DNA from: Paenibacillus lautus NBRC 15380
GTDB taxonomy: Bacteria; Bacillota; Bacilli; Paenibacillales; Paenibacillaceae
Direction of reading: 5' to 3'
Assembly: GCF_004000945.1 (NCBI RefSeq)
Contig: NZ_BIMF01000013.1
Coordinates: forward strand, 1 to 64,000
DNA: 64,000 nucleotides
The notes beneath the pieces are model-generated. The model worked only from the letters and a program-made list of their open reading frames with translations, ran no database searches and was not told where the DNA came from. Positions 9,443 to 18,077 of the stretch are shown in pieces; the stretch's first letter is position 1, and each line of letters starts with the position of its first letter. The position numbers and the translations under genes were made by a program.

Positions 9443-11275
9443 ATGTGTGGTATTGTCGGATATATTGGAAATCAGAAAACGCAAGCGGTGTTGATCGAGG
9501 GATTGAGAAAGCTGGAGTATCGCGGATACGATTCAGCAGGGATTGCCGTCTTTACGAATGAAGGGCTGCGTGTAGCCAAGGCGCAAGGGCGTCTTGCCAA
9601 TCTGGAGGAGAGACTGGAGTCTGCCCCACTCGTGGGAACTGCAGGTATCGGTCATACCCGCTGGGCTACGCATGGTCGGCCGTCGGACGTGAATTCGCAT
9701 CCGCATACGGACGAAAGCCAGAAGTTCTCCGTTGTTCATAACGGGATCGTTGAGAACTATCTGGAGCTGAAGGAAGAGCTGATCAGCCAAGGACATCACT
9801 TTGTTTCGGAGACCGATACGGAAGTTATCTCCCATCTCATCGCCCGTGAATATGACGGGGATATCGTTAAGGCCGTGCAGAAGGCGATCTCTTACATGAG
9901 AGGCGCATTTGCCCTTGGCGTCTTGACCGAGTATGAGCCGGATCGATTGGTGGCTGTACGTCAAGCAAGTCCACTTATTATCGGTCTTGGCGAAGGAGAG
10001 AACTTCATCGGTTCTGATATTCCGGCTATTTTGAAATATACGCGGAACGTATATATTCTCAACGATGGAGAGATGGCTCTGCTGACAGCAGATGCTGTCG
10101 AATTAATGACCATTGAGGGGAACTTTATTTCTCGGGAAATGATTCGTGTCGATTGGGATGCCGTTACAGCGGAAAAAGGCGGATTCGATCACTTCATGCT
10201 GAAGGAGATCCACGAGCAGCCAAAAGCATACCGGGATACGATGCTGGGCCGTGTGGATGAGAGCGGACGTAAAGTCGTTCTGCCGGAGCTGAAGCTGACA
10301 CAGGAACAGATTAAGAGCATTCGCAATGTGCAGATTGTCGCCTGCGGTACGGCTTACCATGCCGGACTTGTGGGACGCAGCGTGATCGAAGAGATGGTAC
10401 GCATTCCGGTTGAAAATGATGTGGCTTCCGAGTACCGTTACCGTTCGCCGATCGTTACGCCGGAGACGCTTGTCATCGTGGTAAGCCAATCCGGCGAAAC
10501 GGCAGACACCTTGGCTGCGCTTCGTGAAGCCCAGAGCCATGGCGCTCATGTCTTGGCCATCACGAACGTGGTAGGCAGCTCGATTGCCCGTGAAGCCAAC
10601 GATGTGCTAGGCACACTGGCTGGCCCAGAGATCGCCGTAGCATCCACGAAAGCCTATACCTCTCAGTTGATTGCGTTCTATCTGTTTGGTCTGTACCTGG
10701 CTCAAGTACGCGGTACGATGACCGAAGACGCCGTTGCTGAAGTGATTGCAGCGATGGAAGCACTGCCTGAACAGGTAGAGTCCATGCTGACCAACGCAGA
10801 ATCGATCAAGGGATATGCCGAGCAAATTGCGAAGCATGAGAACCTGTTCTTCATCGGTCGTGGTCAAGACTACGCCGTAGCACAAGAAGGCTCCCTGAAG
10901 CTCAAGGAGATCTCTTACATTCACTCCGAGGCTTACGCTGCCGGCGAATTGAAGCATGGTACGCTGGCCCTGATTGAAGAGGGAATTCCGGTCATTGCCT
11001 TGGCAACCCAGGAAGCGGTTCTGGAGAAAACGGTGAGCAACATCAAGGAAGTGAAGGCACGTGGTGCAGAAGTAATGGCGATTACGCATGAAGAGCATGT
11101 GGCCGGCCTGCTGAAATCCGTAGATCAAGCCTTCGCCATTCCGAAGACCCTGCCGATCTTGACGGCAGCCTTGTCTGTCGTACCGCTGCAGCTGCTTGCC
11201 TACTACGCATCGCTTGCCCGTGGAAACGACGTGGATAAGCCGCGTAACCTGGCGAAGAGCGTGACGGTGGAGTAA
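9443..11275 (+). CDS. glmS: Glutamine-fructose-6-phosphate aminotransferase
   Basis: Makes glucosamine-6-phosphate from fructose-6-phosphate and glutamine, the first committed step of amino-sugar synthesis. It has 610 residues. The catalytic Cys is the second residue (MCGIVGYIG), so ATG 9443 is certain; ACGGAGG precedes it. The N-terminal Ntn glutaminase domain (HTRWATHG) is followed by two SIS sugar-isomerase domains (VSQSGETADTL; STKAYTSQL) and ends in NLAKSVTVE, the family C-terminus. Expression is under the ribozyme upstream. Confidence 0.98.
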   Translation: MCGIVGYIGNQKTQAVLIEGLRKLEYRGYDSAGIAVFTNEGLRVAKAQGRLANLEERLESAPLVGTAGIGHTRWATHGRPSDVNSHPHTDESQKFSVVHNGIVENYLELKEELISQGHHFVSETDTEVISHLIAREYDGDIVKAVQKAISYMRGAFALGVLTEYEPDRLVAVRQASPLIIGLGEGENFIGSDIPAILKYTRNVYILNDGEMALLTADAVELMTIEGNFISREMIRVDWDAVTAEKGGFDHFMLKEIHEQPKAYRDTMLGRVDESGRKVVLPELKLTQEQIKSIRNVQIVACGTAYHAGLVGRSVIEEMVRIPVENDVASEYRYRSPIVTPETLVIVVSQSGETADTLAALREAQSHGAHVLAITNVVGSSIAREANDVLGTLAGPEIAVASTKAYTSQLIAFYLFGLYLAQVRGTMTEDAVAEVIAAMEALPEQVESMLTNAESIKGYAEQIAKHENLFFIGRGQDYAVAQEGSLKLKEISYIHSEAYAAGELKHGTLALIEEGIPVIALATQEAVLEKTVSNIKEVKARGAEVMAITHEEHVAGLLKSVDQAFAIPKTLPILTAALSVVPLQLLAYYASLARGNDVDKPRNLAKSVTVE

Positions 11276-11310
11276 GATAGAGAGCGGGGAAATACTCGTT
11301 GTTCAGTGAT

Positions 11311-11369
11311 AAAAAAGTGTGAAACCAGTAAAAAAACTGTGAAACCAGTAAAAAATGTGTGAAACCAGT
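11311..11369 (+). repeat. Three tandem 20-nt repeats downstream of glmS
   Basis: Three head-to-tail copies of an A-run followed by (C/G/T)TGTGAAACCAGT, at 11311-11329, 11330-11349 and 11350-11369. The 12-nt core TGTGAAACCAGT is in all three except the first base context. They lie between the glmS stop and its terminator. No function is evident. Confidence 0.85.
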
Positions 11370-11393
11370 ACGTAGGATGATTATGCATCTAGA

Positions 11394-11431
11394 GGGTAGC
11401 CTGAAGAAGTCATTTCGGGTTGCCCTTTTTT
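11394..11431 (+). terminator. Terminator of glmS
   Basis: GGGTAGCC pairs with GGTTGCCC (with G-T pairs) and is followed by seven T. Confidence 0.75.
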
Positions 11432-11471
11432 ATTTAGTGATCGTTAATTTCATTGAGTGGCGGTGTAATGG

Positions 11472-11801
11472 GTGAGTGAAATTGGATATAGAATAAAACG
11501 TATTCGTAAAGAAAATAATCTAAACCAATCTCAGTTTGCAAAAAGTATAGGGATTTCTCAAGGAAACCTGAGTGAAATTGAAATGGGAAATAGTAATCCT
11601 TCAGCGGAAACATTAATATCAATTAGAGCCCAATATAATGTGAATTTTAACTGGTTGTTAACTGGCGTAGATTCGGAAGATGGAATTACATATGAAGACT
11701 ATGAAGAAATAAAGTTAGTTGAGATTTATAGGAACCTTAATGATTACGATAAGAACGAAGAGGTAGTACAACTGAAAATAAGATTACGATCAAATTTATG
11801 A
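11472..11801 (+). CDS. XRE-family DNA-binding regulator
   Basis: A cytosolic helix-turn-helix repressor-type protein of 109 residues. The Cro/C1 HTH spans about residues 5-60 (RIKRIRKENNLNQSQFAK, then GISQGNLSEIEMGNSNPSAE). The tail is acidic and has no enzymatic or protease motif. The GTG at 11472 is the only start that keeps the frame; the ATG 4 nt earlier runs into TGA. Base composition is clearly richer in A+T than glmS, which suggests acquired DNA, perhaps a phage or element remnant; no target gene is adjacent. Confidence 0.75.
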   Translation: MSEIGYRIKRIRKENNLNQSQFAKSIGISQGNLSEIEMGNSNPSAETLISIRAQYNVNFNWLLTGVDSEDGITYEDYEEIKLVEIYRNLNDYDKNEEVVQLKIRLRSNL

Positions 11802-11825
11802 CATAATTCTCGGAAAAGTGTTTAC

Positions 11826-11851
11826 CCGCTGGATAATTTCAGCGGTTTTTT
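11826..11851 (+). terminator. Terminator of the XRE gene
   Basis: CCGCTGGA pairs with TTTCAGCGG across a 3-4 nt loop, followed by six T. The 250 bp that follow (11852-12105) are non-coding; a 35-codon open stretch at about 11911-12020 has no start signal and I do not call it. Confidence 0.75.
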
Positions 11852-12105
11852 GCGTTAACTGTCCTCAGCAATTATATAGGTAAAGTAAAAAAAGACGGGA
11901 TGTCTATAGTGCTTCGAAATCAAAGTGGGAACAAAGGACTTCTTGCTTTTCCGCGAAGGGCTCGGGATCATCATTCGACCGTCTCGACGACCATCTAAAA
12001 AAGATCCGGTAAGAATCAAGTAGACTACACAAGTCGGGCTAAATAACTGAATGGAATCAGTTTTTCGACAAGTTCGTTGACTTTTTATACAAGGAGGAGT
12101 ATACG

Positions 12106-12689
12106 ATGAATATGAAGAGTAAAGTCGTCTTTGATATCAGCATGTCGCTGGACGGATTCGTTGCGGCATCGAACCGTTCGGCGGAAGAACCGATGGGAAA
12201 GGGAGGAGAGCGCCTGCACGAATGGTGATGGACAGCGAAGACAGCCGTAACCGCAAGCTTCTTGAAGAAGCCGGTCAAAAGCTGGGTGCGGTGATCACCG
12301 GACGAGTCACATACAACGACTCCATTCCTTGGTGGGGGGCGGACAGACCGATCGGACCCGCGCGCAGGCCGGTTTTTGTACTCACACATCAAGTTCCGGA
12401 GAAGGTTCCCGAGAATGGTGTGTACACGTATGTGATGAACGGAATGGAAAGCGCGCTGGAACAGGCAAAGAAGGCTGCGGACGGTAAGGTCGTTTGTATT
12501 ATGGGCGGTGCGGATGTGGCCCAACAATTCATTGTGGCGGGGGTGGTCGATGAGATATCGATACATCTCGTCCCCGTACTGTTCGGCAGCGGGATCCGAT
12601 TAACGATAACATCCCGTATAAATACTTTTGATCGTTTTCCAGTTCCGTACGGTAGCGGGTACGCCCAATTTTTCTACCTGATTCGCTAA
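12106..12689 (+). pseudogene. RibD_C/dihydrofolate-reductase-like protein, frameshifted
   Basis: The first frame starts at ATG 12106 after AAGGAGGAG and encodes KVVFDISMSLDGFVAA through GGERLHEW, typical of the RibD_C reductase family, then meets TGA at 12226. The match resumes one frame over from ATG 12222 (NRKLLEEAGQKLGAVITGR through IHLVPVLFGSGIRL). One missing G in the GAATGGTGA stretch explains the break. After GIRL (about 12601) the family similarity stops and the frame reads the antisense of the facing gene. So both a frameshift and a lost C-terminus are visible. Re-initiation at ATG 12222 could still make a fragment. Confidence 0.75.
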
Positions 12690-13151
12690 CCTGGAATTAC
12701 GTATACTTTGGTGAAACAAAAGAAATATGTCCCTGCCCACAATCCAATATCGATCATCTTTAGCATCGAATGCCTCCAATTCCTGGAGGCGATCAGCCTG
12801 TGGCTCTTCCAAAAGCAGTGAAACATACAAGGACTCGCCCTTAGAGGAGGATTCCGCCTCGGCAATTTGCTCATCTGTAAAGGGACAACCCTCTACAATC
12901 TTTTTTAATTCCTCAGATGTTCTTATAACAACCTTGATTGAGAGACCGAAGTCCTCTCCTATTTTTTGTTCAATCCGCTGACGTAATATTTCCTCATCTT
13001 CGTTCGACTCAAACAAAATGTTGCCACTTTGAATATACGTTTGTACCCGTGCTAGTCCCAATGCTCCTAGCGCTTCCCTGAGATCTGCCATCTTGATGAT
13101 ATTCTTCCCGCCTACATTGATCCCACGTAGCAATGCAATGTAACTGGTCAT
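12600..13151 (-). CDS. DUF1697 family protein
   Basis: A cytosolic protein of 183 residues from a widespread family of unknown function, recognised by its opening YIALLRGINVGGKNIIKMAD and by VQTYIQSGNILF and ATVRNWKT. ATG 13151 follows GCGGTGAG; a GTG at 13158-13160 is an alternative. The end after RNWKTIK differs from the family and overlaps the facing reductase pseudogene by about 90 bp, so the last few residues may have been replaced by a deletion that joined the two genes tail to tail. Confidence 0.8.
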   Translation of the reverse strand: MTSYIALLRGINVGGKNIIKMADLREALGALGLARVQTYIQSGNILFESNEDEEILRQRIEQKIGEDFGLSIKVVIRTSEELKKIVEGCPFTDEQIAEAESSSKGESLYVSLLLEEPQADRLQELEAFDAKDDRYWIVGRDIFLLFHQSIRNSRLANQVEKLGVPATVRNWKTIKSIYTGCYR

Positions 13152-13290
13152 TTTTCTCACCGCTTTCTATCGTTAATTTTAAGATTTTACCACATTCCGG
13201 TTTTCTATATCAGCCTGCATCCGAAGTATCGTCTGAAACACTCCTATAGAGGCATCCCATATCGTTGGTTGTAGTATATACTCTTTCGTA

Positions 13291-13304
13291 GAAGTGATCA
13301 CTTC
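13291..13304 (+). promoter_or_regulatory. 14-bp perfect palindrome upstream of the histidine kinase
   Basis: GAAGTGATCACTTC is a perfect inverted repeat about 70 bp before the kinase start. It has the form of a dimeric operator and could be the binding site of the response regulator encoded two genes on. The region 13152-13371 holds no other gene. Confidence 0.4.
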
Positions 13305-13371
13305 GTACCATACCATAACGGAAATTCTTAATGGCATGAATGATTGCATTTACGAAAGGAGAAATCGTAGT

Positions 13372-14832
13372 GTGCGGAAACGTTTTTTCAAGTCATTTCG
13401 ACCGCTGCATTGGCGACTGACGCGATCCTATATGCTGATCAGTATTTTGGCCTGGCTCCTTGTAGAGGTTCTGCTCCTCTTGGCGCTCGGGTTGGGAATG
13501 TATATGTCGCGCTCATTCTTGCTAACGAGTGCTTTGAAAAGCAATGCGAATGTGGCCGGTTCTTTGCTGGCAGGAGATCATGGACCCGATCGTGCGGGCT
13601 TGATTCTTTGGCTCGAGCAGCAACAGCGAGTCGTTGACAAAGTGTTTTCTTACACGGGCATACTTGCTGTAGTTGACCGGCAAGGACATGTTCTCACATC
13701 GACAGGGGCCGGTGTCAGCCCTCCGTCACATGGAACTTTGCTGTCGGCTCAGCTCACAAATCAGGCAGCCGATCATTTGCAAACGTATCTCGATAGCCAG
13801 GGTGACGTCAAGTTGATAACGCATGAGAGCGCATCAACAGGAGTTCTCGCATTCATACCGCTAGGGACAACGGAGAAGCAGGTAGATGGAATTCTCGTTA
13901 TGCAAGCTGAAAACCTCAAGATTCACCCCTCGTTATGGCTTGGAATCGGCGTGACTGTCTTGCTTCCAGCCTCAGTAATCATAGTTCTATGTGTTGGAGC
14001 GGCAGGCGCTGTGTTTGGTGCGGTCACTTCACGGCCGCTCATCCGGCGGTTCGGCACATTGGCGGATGCCGCCGACCATTGGAGTCGCGGCGATTTCTCC
14101 GTCTTGGTGGATGATCCGGGCGGAGATGAAATCGGACGGCTATCACGCCGCTTGAATCATATGGCTGAACAGCTCCGGCACCACGTACAGGTGCGCCAGG
14201 AGCAAGCGGCTATGGATGAGAGGGGGAGAATGTCGCGCGATTTGCACGACAGCATCAAGCAGCAGTTGTTCGCGCTATTCATGCAAATTAGCGGAGCGAA
14301 AGCACTTCTGCTACAGCGGAAAGAAGGTGCGCTCCCCCGTCTGGAACAAGCAGAGGATTTGCTGGGGCAGGTGCAGGACGATCTCACGAATCTGATCCAT
14401 GAGCTGCGTCCCGCCATGCTGGAAGGCAAAAGGTTTCCGCAAGCGCTGCGTGAGCAAATCGAGCAATGGGCAGAGAGAACAGGGATCGATGCTGTTTTTC
14501 AAGTTCAAGGGATGAACCCGATCCCGTTGCAGCTGGAAGAAGCCTTATACCGTCTGACGCAAGAAGCGTTGTCGAATGTTGCCCGCCACAGTGAGGCGCG
14601 TGCCGTTCGTATTCAACTCATATTTGAACCGGATCAGACGACACTGGAAATATCCGATAATGGCCGAGGGTGTAATGTCTCAAGCAATATAGGAAAAGGA
14701 GTTGGTCTGCTTTCCATGTCTGAACGGCTCCTTCCATTCGGAGGAGAGGTTAGCTACCAGAGCAAGCCGAAGCAAGGGTTTGTCGTCACTGCAACGGTGT
14801 CGGACCATGGGCAGCAGGACAATGAAGCATGA
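13372..14832 (+). CDS. Membrane sensor histidine kinase, NarL/LiaS type
   Basis: A two-component sensor of 486 residues. It has an N-terminal membrane helix (SILAWLLVEVLLLLALGLGM), an outside sensing loop of about 150 residues, a second helix near 205-230, and a HAMP linker (RRFGTLADAADHWSRGDFSV). HisKA_3 has the phospho-accepting His near 292 (SRDLHDSIKQQLFALF), and the ATPase domain has QEALSNVARH, DNGRG and GVGLLSMSERL. GTG 13372 is chosen because AAAGGAG is 10 nt upstream. The response regulator follows 40 bp later, so the pair is one operon. The signal is unknown; the fold suggests envelope sensing. Confidence 0.9.
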   Translation: MRKRFFKSFRPLHWRLTRSYMLISILAWLLVEVLLLLALGLGMYMSRSFLLTSALKSNANVAGSLLAGDHGPDRAGLILWLEQQQRVVDKVFSYTGILAVVDRQGHVLTSTGAGVSPPSHGTLLSAQLTNQAADHLQTYLDSQGDVKLITHESASTGVLAFIPLGTTEKQVDGILVMQAENLKIHPSLWLGIGVTVLLPASVIIVLCVGAAGAVFGAVTSRPLIRRFGTLADAADHWSRGDFSVLVDDPGGDEIGRLSRRLNHMAEQLRHHVQVRQEQAAMDERGRMSRDLHDSIKQQLFALFMQISGAKALLLQRKEGALPRLEQAEDLLGQVQDDLTNLIHELRPAMLEGKRFPQALREQIEQWAERTGIDAVFQVQGMNPIPLQLEEALYRLTQEALSNVARHSEARAVRIQLIFEPDQTTLEISDNGRGCNVSSNIGKGVGLLSMSERLLPFGGEVSYQSKPKQGFVVTATVSDHGQQDNEA

Positions 14833-14872
14833 TGAAGCATAGTCCTATAAGAGAAAGGAGCGAGAATTACCG

Positions 14873-15538
14873 ATGGAGGATGTCATTCACATTATGTTAG
14901 TTGATGATCATAGCTTGGTGCGCCAGGGAGTTCGTTCATTTCTCGAAACGCAATCCGATTTGCGCATCGTGGGGGAAGCGGCTTCAGGAGAGGAAGCGGA
15001 ACGACTTGTAGCCGATCTGGTGCCCGATGTTGTCCTGATGGATTTGTCGATGCCGGGAATTGGCGGGATTGAAGCGATCCGCCGAATAAAGAAACGCAGC
15101 CCCCATTCCCAGATTGTCGTGTTGACCTCTTTTCAGGAGGACGACTATATTTTTCCCGCTTTGCGTGCAGGAGCTCTTTCATACGTATTGAAGAATGTTC
15201 AGTCGGGCGATCTTGCTGACATTATCCGAAAAGCGCGTGGCGGCGAAGCATTTCTCCATCCGCGCGTGGCCGCTCGGGTAGTGCAGGAGCTTCGCGAGGA
15301 ACGAAAAGATATTCCCAACGTTTTTAACGATTTAACCGATCGTGAGCTTGAAGTATTGCGCCTTATCGCCCAAGGAAACGCCAATGCAGCAATCGCGCAA
15401 TCGTTGGTCATCAGCGAGCAAACAGTGAAAGGCCATGTCAGCAATATCCTTGGCAAATTGCAGCTGGCGGATCGGACCCAGGCGGCGGTCTTCGCTTGGG
15501 AACAAGGCGTCGTTCAGCGCAAGCGAGGAGATGTATAA
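14873..15538 (+). CDS. NarL/LuxR-family response regulator
   Basis: The DNA-binding partner of the upstream kinase, 221 residues. The receiver domain (1-120) has the acidic pocket (LVDDHS), the phospho-acceptor Asp near 57 (LMDLSMPG) and the conserved Lys (YVLKN). The LuxR-type HTH is at about 150-210 (LTDRELEVLRLIAQGNAN, EQTVKGHVSNILGKL). AAGGAG lies about 13 nt before the ATG. Two membrane proteins follow closely and are likely in the same operon. Confidence 0.92.
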   Translation: MEDVIHIMLVDDHSLVRQGVRSFLETQSDLRIVGEAASGEEAERLVADLVPDVVLMDLSMPGIGGIEAIRRIKKRSPHSQIVVLTSFQEDDYIFPALRAGALSYVLKNVQSGDLADIIRKARGGEAFLHPRVAARVVQELREERKDIPNVFNDLTDRELEVLRLIAQGNANAAIAQSLVISEQTVKGHVSNILGKLQLADRTQAAVFAWEQGVVQRKRGDV

Positions 15539-15566
15539 GATGCAGAGAAAAAGGAGTGCTGTGAAA

Positions 15567-16028
15567 ATGAACGAACGAAATGAAAGGATGCAAACAACGG
15601 GTGAGAAATGGATAGGATACGGCGCGTTTGCCGCGGCGTTCGGGCTTGGCGTTCTCCATTTTATCGCCAACCTCATCGGCTTCATAAATGCTCCTGCTGC
15701 GGAACAGAAGATAGGACTGTTTATCGCATGGGGTATGCTTCCCAGCCTCATCTGTTTCATATTCGCAGCGGCTGCAATGGCGCTTGTCCGCTTCTGGGGC
15801 GGAAGAAGATGGTTCCGGGCAGCGCTTGCGCTCACATGGACCGCGTTTGCAATTATGAGCTTACACGATGTCTGGCATCTGATTCTCGCAGTGCAACGCA
15901 AAGACTTCACGATTTTCCTTCACATATTAGGGCCAGGTCCATGGTCTCTGATTGGAGCAGTCTTGTTTGGTTTTACCGCGTGGCGTGCACGGAGCAGATT
16001 GATAGACGGCATGACTAGGGAGGCGTGA
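15567..16028 (+). CDS. Four-helix integral membrane protein
   Basis: A hypothetical membrane protein of 153 residues with four predicted helices (YGAFAAAFGLGVLHFIANLI; LFIAWGMLPSLICFIFAA; WFRAALALTWTAFAIMSL; WSLIGAVLFGFTAW). ATG 15567 is chosen because AAGGAG sits 10 nt before it; the frame also opens upstream, including an ATG at 15540 just after the regulator stop. It follows the two-component pair with almost no gap and overlaps the next gene's region, so it is probably co-transcribed and may be a target or accessory of the system. No family recognised. Confidence 0.65.
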   Translation: MNERNERMQTTGEKWIGYGAFAAAFGLGVLHFIANLIGFINAPAAEQKIGLFIAWGMLPSLICFIFAAAAMALVRFWGGRRWFRAALALTWTAFAIMSLHDVWHLILAVQRKDFTIFLHILGPGPWSLIGAVLFGFTAWRARSRLIDGMTREA

Positions 16029-16033
16029 TAGAT

Positions 16034-16609
16034 ATGCATACGCAAACGCAACATACGCAAACAAAATCGTTGGTTTGGTCGGGTTACGCAGTTTTTATTT
16101 GGTCCATCGTTTATATGTTGCCACACCTTTATTGGGCTTTAGGCGGCAAGATGGGGGGGAGCCTACTAAAACCCAATACAATACAATCTATCCATTTTGA
16201 TTTGATTAATTGGATTGCATCCGTATTTCTAACCGTTGCCGGACTTATTGGTCTTGCATTTATTTATAGGAGTAAGGGCAGAGTTTCTAGGTATATGTTG
16301 CTATTTATAGCCTGGGCAGGATGTTCGTTAGCCGCTTCGCACGGCATTTATGGCATTGTTTATCGCGTCCTTCAAATCAGCGGGGTAGTCGAATTGGAGA
16401 CGGGATCATTTGACATCCATGAAGATGCCTTTGTGTTGTGGGATCTAGTGCTCTTTGAACCTTGGTTTTTAATCGAGGGGATTTTATTTGGCATAGTAGG
16501 GTACTGTTTCTTGAAAAAAGCACGCAGCAGAAAAATCTGGCTGGCGGCTTGCATTATCGGCATTATTTTCGGTTTGGTCACTGGGATTATGGGTGTGCGA
16601 TTTGCATAA
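16034..16609 (+). CDS. Six-helix integral membrane protein (DUF3995-like)
   Basis: A membrane protein of 191 residues with about five or six helices. The segment MLPHLYWALGGKMG resembles the HxYWALGG signature of the DUF3995 group; this is by eye and tentative. ATG 16034 is preceded by GGGAGG at 16018-16023 with 10-nt spacing; a GTG at 16025 overlaps the previous stop but has no room for a ribosome site. It is the fourth and last gene of the apparent kinase-regulator operon. A shared duty with the preceding membrane protein is likely but not demonstrated. Confidence 0.6.
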   Translation: MHTQTQHTQTKSLVWSGYAVFIWSIVYMLPHLYWALGGKMGGSLLKPNTIQSIHFDLINWIASVFLTVAGLIGLAFIYRSKGRVSRYMLLFIAWAGCSLAASHGIYGIVYRVLQISGVVELETGSFDIHEDAFVLWDLVLFEPWFLIEGILFGIVGYCFLKKARSRKIWLAACIIGIIFGLVTGIMGVRFA

Positions 16610-16612
16610 GCA

Positions 16613-17568
16613 TCATCTTTGTGTTCCTGAAGGATGGGAAGGTGGACAGTAAAGGTCTGACAAAATCGTTTTGGGGGAAGTTATCGCATATTCTGCAAAC
16701 TTTAGTGTAAGGATCGGATGAGGTACATTGGTGTTACTACCCATGCATAATGTCCAAAGGATGACAGGGCAAGTTGTCACTGGAATGCGTCTCCAATAGT
16801 TGAAGTCTGCATCTGTTAGATCCGAGAATCCCTTGGCTGGATAGCTAGGACGATATTGGCAGGTTCTAAAGATGGATTCCGCATTAGGGTTGTCATTACT
16901 CACTTTTAGACGGCTTCTTGAAGGCGTGAAGCCGAGTTGATATAGGGTTTCTAGTAGCGATAACTCCTTCGTAGGACTGCCATTGTCTGAGTGCAGCACA
17001 AGCGGCTGTGGCGAAGGCCTTCGCTGTTCGGAAAGCATACCTCGTCTAACTAGTAAACTAGCATTCTCAGCAGATTCTTCAAGCCATACATCCCATGTAA
17101 TAATCTTCCGACTATATAAATCGAAGATGAGATAGAGATAGTAATAGATGCCTTTAGCCGGTCCGGGAAGCCAGCTGATATCCCACATCCAAACTTGATT
17201 GGGACCCCTTCCGCGATGGTGCTGCATATCTGCATCTTTTAGGACTCGGTAGAACATAGACTCTGATGCGATATAAACACCTTCGTCAGCAAGTCGAGGA
17301 ACGATTTGACTGGGTGGAGGACTCTTGAACGCTGGTTGATTGACCGTCTGGACGATCGTTTCTCTTTCTTCATTGCTCAGCTTGTTTTTGGGCGTTGGTC
17401 GTTCCACTAGCGACGGCTGATCCTCATTTGGTATGAGTGAGGTCACTTCTCCAGCGTTGCAGGCTTCTCTGGCTAATGCCTAGCTCCTTACAAGCAAGTG
17501 GTTTTCTTGCTCCACTAACTGCTTCTTTAATCAGTATAATAGCTGTATCGCGATCTGAGGCACTGATC
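16613..17568 (-). pseudogene. IS3-family OrfB transposase remnant
   Basis: Encodes the integrase-core transposase of the element. The DDE triad is still readable: VWMWDISWLPG, LHSDNGSPTKE and NPNAESIFRT. The N-terminal HTH part (ACKELGISQRSLQRW) is in another frame from the core; the shift is at about 17430, where THTK is followed by a stop and the core frame resumes as EDQPSLVERPTPKNKLS. The last 60 residues no longer match the family. It is not expected to work by itself. Confidence 0.75.
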
Positions 17569-17745
17569 AGTCGTCCTCGTTGTCCGCATTGGCCTTTTTT
17601 CTGAGCACTAGCAGAGCAGCAGTTTCAGCAAGTGCCGCTTCCTTGCGCCGAAGCTCTCGACACAGGTTTCCAACTTTCTTTTTATGGAAGTTCCTAGCGG
17701 TTCCACACTTTCTATTTTAAGTGTTTATCACGTGCCGCAGCAAAC
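16613..17745 (-). mobile_element. Decayed IS3-family insertion sequence
   Basis: Read on the minus strand, an OrfA-type end (ELRRKEAALAETAALLVLRK) near 17600-17690 is followed by an OrfB transposase. The slippery heptamer A-AAA-AAG (17594-17600) lies at the overlap, and a -1 slip there joins OrfA to LISASDRDTAIILIKEAV, the usual OrfB start, as in active IS3 elements. Later lesions break it: a frameshift near 17430 and a degenerate C-terminus after FSDLTDADFNYW. I could not define terminal inverted repeats, so the limits are approximate. Confidence 0.75.
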
Positions 17746-17861
17746 TCAGCAAAATCAACGAAAATGGTTCCAGAGTTTTTTAACACCTGACACTCGTTTG
17801 CGCAAATGCAAAAATTTTATCTTAAGCAAACTAAAACCGTATTTGAGTAATTAAAAGTCAG

Positions 17862-17909
17862 AGTCGAGTAGATGCAGGAATATTTCCTGACATTTGCTCG
17901 GCTTTTTTT
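17862..17909 (+). terminator. Orphan terminator hairpin
   Basis: GTCGAGTAGATGCAGGAA pairs imperfectly with TTCCTGACATTTGCTCGGC, followed by seven T. No plus-strand gene lies directly before it, so it may belong to a gene lost around the insertion element. The surrounding 17746-18077 shows nothing else I recognise. Confidence 0.5.
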
Positions 17910-18077
17910 ATTGAGGGGGAGAATTCAAAGATTTCTTGATGTAGCTTAGTATCAGTTGAAGCATTATAAAAATTCTTTGGTAATATATACCAACAGAGGT
18001 GATCCTCCGATAAAGACATATTGTTTCATTTGGTTCGGGGACAAAAAACGACATCATAGAATGTGTTTCACTAGCTA

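Noticed and set aside
11311-11369. Tandem repeats considered as a CRISPR array
   Set aside because: Units follow each other without spacers and no cas genes are present.
11890-12020. Short open stretches between the XRE gene and the reductase relic
   Set aside because: Two different frames of about 32-35 codons; neither has a ribosome site or a family resemblance.
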